Shown: in pieces, positions 7,247 through 13,211 of the stretch
Position numbering within the stretch: the first letter of the stretch is position 1
Layout of the letters: every line of letters begins with the position of its first letter
Assembly: GCA_020846575.1 (NCBI GenBank)
Contig: JADLDQ010000022.1
Location: 1 to 13,211, forward strand
DNA: 13,211 nt
Direction: 5' to 3'
Origin: Burkholderiales bacterium
GTDB taxonomy: Bacteria; Pseudomonadota; Gammaproteobacteria; Burkholderiales; SG8-39
The notes under the pieces: generated by a model
The model's input: the letters and a program-made list of their open reading frames with translations, nothing else
Database searches by the model: none
Told to the model about the DNA's origin: nothing
Translations under genes and position numbers: made by a program

Positions 7247-8098
7247 TCACTCGAGAAGATCGAGGTCCGCGCGCGACAGCCGCAGCGCCGCCGCTTTCAC
7301 GTTCTCCTCGAGGTGCGCACCCGACGAGGTCCCGGGAATCGGCAGCATCGCGGGCGAGCGCGCGAGCAGCCAGGCGAGCGCGACCTGCGCCGGGGTGGCC
7401 TGCAGGCGCGCGGCGACGCGCGCGGTCCTGGCCGGCCGCAGGCTCGCGCCGGCCCCGAGCGGGCGCCAGGGGATGAAGGCGATGCCCAGCCGCTCGCAGG
7501 CGCGCAGCACGTCCTCCGAGCCGCGGTCCTCGAGGTTGTACTCGTTCTGCACGGACACCACGGGCGCGATCGCGCGCGCCTCCTCGAGCTGCCGGACCGA
7601 CACGTTGGACAGCCCGATGTGGCGGATCTTCCCTTCGCGCTGCGCGTTCGCGAGCGCGCCCACGGACTCGGCGAAGGGCACGCGCGCATCGGGCGTGTGC
7701 AGCTGGTAGAGGTCGATGCGCTCGACCCGCAGGCGCGAGAGGCTGCCCTCCAGCGCCTGGCGCAAGCGCTCTGGGCGAGCGTCGGGCGTCCAGCCGCCGC
7801 GCGAGCCGCGCAGGTAACCGCCCTTGGTGGCGATGACCAGGCCCGCCGGGTAGGGGTGGAGAGCCTCGGCGATCAGCTCCTCGTCGATCCCGGGCCCGTA
7901 GCTGTCGGCGGTGTCGATGAAGTCAACGCCCAGCTCCAGGGCGCGGCGCAGTACGCGATGCGCCGCGGGCCGATCGGACGGCGCACCCAGCGCGTAGCCG
8001 CCGCACAGCCTCATGGCGCCAAAGCCCATGCGCTTCACGGCGAGCTCGCCCACGGCCACGGTGCCGGCCTTCGCGGCCGGGGTATCGGATCGGTCCAT
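7247..8098 (-). CDS. Aldo/keto reductase, YdbC-like
   Basis: A 283-aa NADPH-dependent oxidoreductase of the aldo/keto reductase superfamily with a TIM-barrel fold, cytoplasmic. The catalytic tetrad is complete: Asp62 and Tyr67 in DFIDTADSYG, Lys92 in ATKGG, and His134 in LYQLHTPD. KIRHIGLSN and VQNEYNL are standard family blocks, and IPGTSSGAHLEENV near the C-terminus is the NADPH-binding segment. The overall pattern (GFGAMRL near the N-terminus, VQNEYNL, IPGTSS.AHL) most resembles E. coli YdbC, linked to pyridoxal/pyridoxine redox chemistry, but substrate cannot be assigned from sequence. The ATG at 8098 has GGAGAAG about 9 nt upstream. The gene runs divergently from the 73-aa protein across a 109-bp gap. 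The N-terminal 20 residues are a variable leader before the barrel. Nothing links it to the arginine/proline genes. Confidence 0.9.
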   Translation of the reverse strand: MDRSDTPAAKAGTVAVGELAVKRMGFGAMRLCGGYALGAPSDRPAAHRVLRRALELGVDFIDTADSYGPGIDEELIAEALHPYPAGLVIATKGGYLRGSRGGWTPDARPERLRQALEGSLSRLRVERIDLYQLHTPDARVPFAESVGALANAQREGKIRHIGLSNVSVRQLEEARAIAPVVSVQNEYNLEDRGSEDVLRACERLGIAFIPWRPLGAGASLRPARTARVAARLQATPAQVALAWLLARSPAMLPIPGTSSGAHLEENVKAAALRLSRADLDLLE

Positions 8099-8207
8099 GC
8101 TGGAGCTTCTCCCCGCGCGGCATGCCGCGGCCGTTGGATCCGGCGCGGAACCGCGGCCGCCCGGGGTAGTCTAATCGAAGCCGATCCGCGTTCGAGGAGG
8201 AAAGGCC

Positions 8208-8429
8208 ATGTTCAAGCTGCAGGTGCAGGACGACGACAGCGATCCCGCGTCCTGGCACGACGTGAAGGGCGAAGACGGGAAGCTGCTGCTGTTCACCGAG
8301 GAACAGGATGCACGCGCCAGGCTGCAGGCGCTGTTCCCGGTGCTGGTGGGGCTGGAGAAGTACGCCGCCGGCCACAAGCGCACCCGGGTGCTGCGGGTCT
8401 ACGGCCACGACGAGGACGAGGGCGAATAG
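8208..8429 (+). CDS. Small acidic hypothetical protein
   Basis: A 73-aa protein with one of the strongest ribosome binding sites in the window: GAGGAGG, 7 nt before the ATG. It opens with a beta-strand-like stretch and an acidic patch (MFKLQVQDDDSD), has a central block around SWHDVKGEDGKLLLFTEEQDA, a helix (ARARLQALFPVLVGLE), and a basic then acidic end (KRTRVLRVYGHDEDEGE). This looks like a small alpha/beta fold seen in short stand-alone proteobacterial proteins, but I cannot name a family or function. There is no cysteine, signal peptide or membrane segment. It is monocistronic: a divergent reductase lies on its left and the convergent pat gene on its right, so it must have its own promoter in the 109-bp gap at 8099-8207. 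Confidence 0.75.
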   Translation: MFKLQVQDDDSDPASWHDVKGEDGKLLLFTEEQDARARLQALFPVLVGLEKYAAGHKRTRVLRVYGHDEDEGE

Positions 8430-8472
8430 CCCCGGAGTCGCCGCCGCGCGCGCTCACGTCACAGGGGACGAG

Positions 8473-8514
8473 CCCCCGCTGGAAGGATGGCGCAGCCTTC
8501 CCTGAAACCGGGGG
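8473..8514. terminator. Nested hairpin between convergent genes, putative bidirectional terminator
   Basis: An outer 6-bp stem (CCCCCG at 8473-8478 with CGGGGG at 8509-8514) encloses an inner 6-bp stem (GGAAGG at 8481-8486 with CCTTCC at 8496-8501). The structure sits between the stop of the 73-aa gene at 8429 and the stop of pat at 8546, where transcription from both sides must end. No T-run follows on either strand, so it is not a textbook intrinsic terminator. It may act with Rho or protect 3' ends. Confidence 0.45.
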
Positions 8515-8545
8515 AGCGCGAGGAGAGCGAGCAGCCCCTCGTGGC

Positions 8546-11239
8546 TCAGACGAGGTCCAGCGTCACCCGGTGCATCGTGGGGTCGCCGGAAACCGGCGCC
8601 GAGGTGAACCCCAGCGCCGCCGTCATCCGGTGCATCGGCTCGTTGTCCGCGAGCACGTGCCCGACCATCGCCCGCAGTCCCCTGGAGCGCGCCACCTCGA
8701 TCAGCCGCCCCATGAGCCGCCGGCCCACGCCGCTGCGATGGTAGGCGTCGGCCACGACCACCGCGAACTCGCAGCTGCGGCCGTCCGGGTTGGTCACGTA
8801 GCGCGCGACCCCGATCTCCATCTCGCGACCGCTCTCCTCGATCACCGCGATGAAGGCCATCTCGCGCTCGTAGTCGATCTGGGTGAAGCGCGCCAGCATC
8901 TGCGGGGTGAGCTCGCGCAGCGTGTTCATGAAGCGCAGGTAGCGGCTCTGCGGCGACAGGGCACGCACGAACTCGACCTCCATCTCGGCGTCCTCGGGCC
9001 GGATCGGCCGCAGGGTGACCGGCGTGCCATCCGCGAGCTGCCAGGTCGAGACCAGCCGCGAGGGGTAGGGGTGGATCGCCATGTGGCCGTAGCCTTCCAG
9101 CCCGGTGCGCGGCTCGCCCAACACGATGCGGGCGTCGACCGCGATCGCGCCCGATTCGTCGGCGACGAGCGGGTTGATGTCCATCTCGCGGATCCAGGGC
9201 AGCTCGCACACCATCTCCGAGACCCGCAACAGCGCGCCCTCGACGGCCGCCAGGTCCGCCGCCGGCATGTCCCGATACGCCCCCAGCATCGCCGCGACCC
9301 GCGTGCCCTGGATCATCTCGCGGGCGAGGAAGGCATTGAGCGGCGGGATCGCGACCGCGCGGTCCTTGAGCACCTCCACCGCGCCGCCGCCCGCGCCGAA
9401 GGCGAGAATGGGGCCGAACACCGGGTCGTTGACCACCCCGATCATCAGCTCGCGCCCGCTCGCGCGCGCGATCATCGGCTCCATGACCACGCCCTTCAGC
9501 TTCGCCTCGGGCCGCAGCCGCGCGGCGCCGGTGGTGATCTCCTCGTAGGCCTCGCGCGCGGCGCGCGCGCTCGCCACATGCAGCCGCACGCCGCCGACCT
9601 CGCTCTTGTGGGTGATGTCGGGCGAGTCGATCTTCATCGCGACCGGGAAGCCGATCTCGCGCGCGAGCAGCATCGCCTCGTCGGCGCTGCGCGCGGTGAC
9701 CGCATTGGCGATCGGTACGTGGAACGCCGCCAGCAGCGCCTTGGACTCCATCTCCGAGAGCACCGTGCGCCGCGCCGCGAGCGAGCGCTCGATGATGAGG
9801 CGCGCGGTGTCCAGGTCGGGCGCCAGTCCGTGGGCGATCGGGCCGGGCGTCTGCAACAGCGTCCTCTGGTTGCGGTAGAAGGAGGAGATGTGGCCGAACA
9901 TCTCCACCGCCGGCTCGGGGGTGCGGAAGGTGGGAATGCGCGCCTCGCGGAACAGCGCGCGCGCGGGCTCGACCGTCGCCTCGCCCATCCAGCAGGTGAT
10001 GAGCGGCTTGTCCGAGCCCTTGGCCGCCTCGATCACCGCCTGCGCCGCCTGCAGCGGATCGGTCAGCGCCTGCGGCGCGAGGATCACCAGCACCCCGTCG
10101 ACGCTGTCGTCGGCCATCGCGCCCGCCACCGCCACCCGGTAGCGCCGCGGATCGGCGTCGCCGATCAGGTCGATGGGGTTGCCCTGCGACCAGGCGGGCG
10201 GCAGCACCGCCTTCAGGCTCGCGAGCGTTTTCTCCGAAAGACGGGCGAGGGGCACGCCGAGATCGGTGGCGCGGTCGGCCGCCATCACGCCCGGCCCGCC
10301 GCCGTTGGTGATCACCAGCAGCCGCTCGCCGCGCGGCCGGTTGTGAGACGACAGCGCCTGCGCCGCCGCGACCAGTTGCGAGATGGTGGTGACGCGCACC
10401 GCCCCGGTGCGGCGCACCACGGCGTCGAACACATCGTCGCCCCCCACGATCGCCCCGGTGTGGGACACCGCCGCGCGCGAGCCCGAGGGATGGCGGCCGA
10501 CCTTGATCAGGATCACCGGCTTCGCCCGCGCGGCCATGCGCATCGAGGAGACGAAGCGCCGCGCGTTGCGGATGCCCTCGATGTAGAGCAGGATGTGCTC
10601 GGTGTTCGGATCGCACGCCAGGTAGTCGATGATCTCGCCGAAGTCCACGTCGCTCGAGCCGCCCACCGAGACCACGCTGGAGAAGCCCACACCGCCGGGC
10701 GCCGCCCAGTCGAGCAGCGCGGTGCACAGCGCGCCCGACTGCGACACCAGCGCGAGCGATCCGGGCACGGCGCCGGTGCGCCCGAAGGTCGCGTTCAGGC
10801 CGATGGCCGGCCGCATGATGCCGACGCAATTGGGACCGACCACCCGTACTCCGTAGGCGCGCGCGTTCTCCAGCAGCCTGCGCTCCAGGCGCGCGCCCGC
10901 TTCGCCCGTCTCGCTGAAGCCGGCGGTGATCACCACCGCGGCGCGCACCCCGGCGCGGCCGCAGCTCTCGATGATGCCAGGCACCGTCGGCGCCGGCGTG
11001 CACACCAGCGCGAGGTCCACCCGGCCGGGGATCTTCTCCACCGACTCGTAGCAGTCGATGCCCTTGACCTCGCGGTACTTCGGGTTCACGGCCCAGACCG
11101 CCCCCCGGAAACCGCCCCCGCGGATGTTGTCGACCAGCACGCTGCCGACGTGCCCGGGCGAGGCGCTCGCGCCGATGACCGCGACCGAGGTCGGTTCGAA
11201 CAGCGGCGTGAGGTAGTGGCGGCCGACGAGGAGCGTCAT
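8546..11239 (-). CDS. pat: Protein lysine acetyltransferase Pat (acyl-CoA synthetase-like domain plus GNAT)
   Basis: An 897-aa protein with the layout of E. coli PatZ/YfiQ (886 aa). A CoA-binding Rossmann domain opens it (SVAVIGASASPGHVG, about 17-31), followed by succinyl-CoA-synthetase-like domains with SHTGAIVGG (His260). An ATP-grasp-like domain spans about 488-710 (AMKIDSPDITHKSEVGGV, EMDINPL). A GNAT acetyltransferase domain from about 735 to the end has the acetyl-CoA loop in VADAYHRSGVGRRLM and the helix DNEPMHRM. Family members acetylate lysines of metabolic enzymes, classically the active-site lysine of acetyl-CoA synthetase, switching it off until a sirtuin deacetylase restores it. 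The ATG at 11239 gives the usual distance to the first glycine motif; the ribosome site is weak (GAAGAAG). It lies downstream of the ATPase gene on the same strand, but the 235-bp repeat-bearing spacer suggests its own control region. Confidence 0.92.
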   Translation of the reverse strand: MTLLVGRHYLTPLFEPTSVAVIGASASPGHVGSVLVDNIRGGGFRGAVWAVNPKYREVKGIDCYESVEKIPGRVDLALVCTPAPTVPGIIESCGRAGVRAAVVITAGFSETGEAGARLERRLLENARAYGVRVVGPNCVGIMRPAIGLNATFGRTGAVPGSLALVSQSGALCTALLDWAAPGGVGFSSVVSVGGSSDVDFGEIIDYLACDPNTEHILLYIEGIRNARRFVSSMRMAARAKPVILIKVGRHPSGSRAAVSHTGAIVGGDDVFDAVVRRTGAVRVTTISQLVAAAQALSSHNRPRGERLLVITNGGGPGVMAADRATDLGVPLARLSEKTLASLKAVLPPAWSQGNPIDLIGDADPRRYRVAVAGAMADDSVDGVLVILAPQALTDPLQAAQAVIEAAKGSDKPLITCWMGEATVEPARALFREARIPTFRTPEPAVEMFGHISSFYRNQRTLLQTPGPIAHGLAPDLDTARLIIERSLAARRTVLSEMESKALLAAFHVPIANAVTARSADEAMLLAREIGFPVAMKIDSPDITHKSEVGGVRLHVASARAAREAYEEITTGAARLRPEAKLKGVVMEPMIARASGRELMIGVVNDPVFGPILAFGAGGGAVEVLKDRAVAIPPLNAFLAREMIQGTRVAAMLGAYRDMPAADLAAVEGALLRVSEMVCELPWIREMDINPLVADESGAIAVDARIVLGEPRTGLEGYGHMAIHPYPSRLVSTWQLADGTPVTLRPIRPEDAEMEVEFVRALSPQSRYLRFMNTLRELTPQMLARFTQIDYEREMAFIAVIEESGREMEIGVARYVTNPDGRSCEFAVVVADAYHRSGVGRRLMGRLIEVARSRGLRAMVGHVLADNEPMHRMTAALGFTSAPVSGDPTMHRVTLDLV

Positions 11240-11356
11240 GGAGAGGTCTTCTTCGGGGGATGGGTGCGGCGCCCGGCGCGCGCCGGAGCAGGCGCCAGTC
11301 TATCGGCACGCGCACGCTGCCGCATTGACCATTCGCAACGAAGGCGACGACAGTGC

Positions 11357-11440
11357 GATCCTGACGGGCGGCGGCGACCCGACCCGCACGGGCGGCGGCG
11401 ACCCGATCCGGCCGGGCGGCGGCGACCCGATCCGCACGGG
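11357..11440. repeat. 24-bp GC-rich tandem repeat, 3.5 copies
   Basis: Full units occupy 11357-11380, 11381-11404 and 11405-11428, with a half unit at 11429-11440. All three full units share the last 15 bases, GGGCGGCGGCGACCC, and begin GAYCC; they differ at only a few positions in the first third. Each unit can fold a short CGGG/CCCG stem, and the plus strand carries repeated runs of two to three Gs. The array lies in the spacer between the ATPase 3' end and pat, about 120 bp upstream of the pat ATG. There are no spacers between units, so it is not CRISPR. Confidence 0.85.
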
Positions 11441-11474
11441 AGGCGCGGGTGCGCGTGCGGCAGCGCAGGGACCG

Positions 11475-13211
11475 TCACGACGGTTGCGAGGCGGCAACGC
11501 CCGCCTCCCGGTACAGCCAGCCGCGGCGAACCAGCCACTTCTCGATCTCCACCCCGGCGAACACCACCGTGGACATCGCCAGGCAAAAGAGCAGTTCACC
11601 CGCCGAGAGCGGCTCGGTCCTGAAGATCGGGTTGAGCCAGGGAACGTAGATCGTCGCCATCTGCAAGGCGAAGGTGAGCACGACCGCGAGCGCGAGCGGC
11701 CGGTTCGACCACGGGCCCTGGGTGAAGAGCGACTCCCGCTCCGAGCGTATCGCGAGCGCGTGGCCGAGCTGCGACAGGGTGAGCACGGTGAACACCATGG
11801 TCTGCCAGTGTCCGGTGCCGGTGCCGATCGACCACGCCTGGGTGAACAGGCACGCAGCGCCCATCAGCAGGCCCACCCAGACGATGTGCTGCCACATGCC
11901 GTGGGCGAAGATGCTCTCGTTCGGCGGCCGCGGCGCCCGCCGCATGATGTCGCGCTCGGCCCCCTCCGAGGAAAAGGCGAGGCCGGGCAGCCCGTCGGTC
12001 ACCAGGTTGATCCACAGGATGTGGATGGGCAGCAGGGGGATGGGCATGCCGAGGAATGGGGCGAGGAAGATGGTCCAGATCTCCCCCGAGTTCCCGGTCA
12101 TGGCATAGCGGATGAACTTGCGGACGTTGTCGAAGATGCGCCGCCCGGCGCGCACCGCCGCCACGATGGTGGCAAAGTTGTCGTCGAGCAGCATCATGTG
12201 CGCGGCTTCCTTGGCCACGTCGGTGCCGCTCACCCCCATCGCCACCCCGATGTCGGCGCGCTTGAGCGCCGGGGCGTCGTTCACCCCGTCGCCGGTCATG
12301 GCGACGCACTCGCCCTGGCGCTGCAGCGCTTGGACGATGCGGATCTTGTGCTCCGGCGCGGCGCGCGCGTAGACGCGGATGGCGCGCACCCGCCGCGCGA
12401 ACTCCTCGTCCGTGAGGCGCGACAGCTCGGCGCCGGTGAGCACCTCTTCCTCCCGGTCGCCGCCTGTCAGGCCGATGCGCAGCGCGATGGCGCGCGCGGT
12501 GTCCGGATGGTCGCCGGTGATCATCACCGGCACGATGCCCGCCCCCTTCGCTTCCGCGATCGCGGCGGCCACTTCCGCCCGCGGGGGGTCGAGCAGTGCG
12601 GCGAGGCCCAGGAACTCCAGCCCCGTCTCGACGCGCGCGGGATCGAGCGGCGGCGGCGACTCGAAGCGCCGCCGCGCGAAGGCGAGCAGCCGCAGCCCCT
12701 CCGCGGCCATCGCCTGCGCGAGCGCGGCGATGCGCTCCGGCTCGAAGGAGCGCGTTCCTGCGGCGCCCTGCGTGCAAAGGGGCAGCACCGATTCGGGCGA
12801 GCCCTTCACGTACGCGAGCAGCGCCTCGCTCGAGGGCGTCTCCCGGTGCAGCGTGCTCATGCGGCGGCGTTCCGGGTCGAAGGGCAGCTCCGCCACGCGC
12901 GGCAGCCGCCTCCCAAGCTCGGCCGCATCGAGCCCGGCCTCACGCGCGGCCTCGTAGAGGGCCACCTCGGTGGGATCGCCCGCCGCCTGAGCGGCGGCGC
13001 CGACGCGGGTGTCGTTGTTGAGCGCCATGGCGCGCAGCAGCTCCGCGGCGAGCGGGTCCTCCAGGCGAACGCGCGCCGGCGCGAGGCGCTCGCCGTTCAC
13101 CGCCAGCGCCTCGACGCGCATGCGGTTCTGCGTCAGCGTGCCGGTCTTGTCCGAGCAGATCCAGGTGACCGAGCCCAGGGTCTCGACCGCGGGCGGCTTG
13201 CGCACCAGCGC
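11475..13211 (-). CDS. Ca2+-type P-type ATPase, C-terminal part (5' end off window)
   Basis: The frame runs off the right edge (ALVRKPP upstream of the GTG at 13205), so the actuator domain and first four membrane helices are missing. Numbers count from that GTG. The phosphorylated Asp19 lies in CSDKTGTLT; then come the nucleotide-binding KGSPE, ITGDHPDTA, and the hinge TGDGVNDAPALK. Membrane-site residues fit the SERCA pattern: Asn372 and Glu375 in GNSGE (M5), and Asn400, Thr403 and Asp404 in WINLVTDGLP (M6), with the same 28-residue spacing as SERCA Asn768 to Asn796. The Ca2+ ligand Glu908 aligns with Gln479. Hydrophobic helices M7-M10 follow, and the protein ends just after a Trp/Arg-rich helix. 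Inferred: an inner-membrane pump that exports Ca2+ or a related divalent cation, driven by ATP. A monovalent or proton pump is less likely given the M5/M6 residues. Confidence 0.92.
   Translation of the reverse strand, partial: ALVRKPPAVETLGSVTWICSDKTGTLTQNRMRVEALAVNGERLAPARVRLEDPLAAELLRAMALNNDTRVGAAAQAAGDPTEVALYEAAREAGLDAAELGRRLPRVAELPFDPERRRMSTLHRETPSSEALLAYVKGSPESVLPLCTQGAAGTRSFEPERIAALAQAMAAEGLRLLAFARRRFESPPPLDPARVETGLEFLGLAALLDPPRAEVAAAIAEAKGAGIVPVMITGDHPDTARAIALRIGLTGGDREEEVLTGAELSRLTDEEFARRVRAIRVYARAAPEHKIRIVQALQRQGECVAMTGDGVNDAPALKRADIGVAMGVSGTDVAKEAAHMMLLDDNFATIVAAVRAGRRIFDNVRKFIRYAMTGNSGEIWTIFLAPFLGMPIPLLPIHILWINLVTDGLPGLAFSSEGAERDIMRRAPRPPNESIFAHGMWQHIVWVGLLMGAACLFTQAWSIGTGTGHWQTMVFTVLTLSQLGHALAIRSERESLFTQGPWSNRPLALAVVLTFALQMATIYVPWLNPIFRTEPLSAGELLFCLAMSTVVFAGVEIEKWLVRRGWLYREAGVAASQPS

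Noticed and set aside
11357..11440. CRISPR array
   Set aside because: The repeats are directly abutting with no spacers, the unit is only 24 bp, and no cas gene is nearby.
7232..11623. A plus-strand open frame of about 1460 codons spanning the reductase and pat
   Set aside because: Composition is typical of an antisense shadow (His, Arg, Asp, Gln heavy), it crosses several genuine genes and spacers, and no domain is recognisable.

Overview
The window is a GC-rich (roughly 70% G+C by eye) bacterial chromosome segment with strong G/C bias at third codon positions. The gene content points to a proteobacterium, most plausibly a betaproteobacterium: a short bifunctional PutA, a Pat-type protein acetyltransferase, a YdbC-like aldo/keto reductase and a small four-cysteine protein of a kind I associate with that class. 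This placement rests on recognition, not on a search. No rRNA, tRNA, insertion sequence or CRISPR array was seen.

Layout, left to right. (1) 2-2020 (+): the 3' part of a gene fusing arginase to ornithine aminotransferase, running in from the left edge. (2) 2050-3289 (-): a two-gene, 8-bp-overlapping pair made of a winged-helix DNA-binding protein and an AbiEii-like nucleotidyltransferase. It has its own AT-rich promoter containing a perfect 18-bp palindrome, and its first gene looks leaderless. (3) 3343-6405 (-): putA, a 1020-residue proline dehydrogenase/glutamate-semialdehyde dehydrogenase without the DNA-binding domain. (4) 6603-6818 (-): a 71-aa four-Cys protein, then about 430 bp with no gene I can support. 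(5) 7247-8098 (-): an aldo/keto reductase. (6) 8208-8429 (+): a 73-aa acidic hypothetical protein. (7) A nested hairpin in the convergent gap at 8473-8514. (8) 8546-11239 (-): pat, a protein lysine acetyltransferase. (9) A 235-bp spacer holding 3.5 copies of a 24-bp tandem repeat. (10) 11475-13211 (-): the C-terminal part of a Ca2+-type P-type ATPase, cut by the right edge.

How the genes work together: the left third encodes a complete route from arginine to glutamate. The arginase domain makes urea and ornithine, the aminotransferase domain makes glutamate semialdehyde/P5C, and the C-terminal half of PutA oxidises that to glutamate; its N-terminal half feeds proline into the same intermediate. 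The two genes converge and are separated by the toxin-antitoxin-like pair. That pair, with its operator-in-promoter layout and apparently leaderless transcript, together with the arginase-OAT fusion, is the most interesting content. The right two thirds carry apparently unrelated genes (acyl-CoA-linked protein acetylation, cation transport, a reductase).
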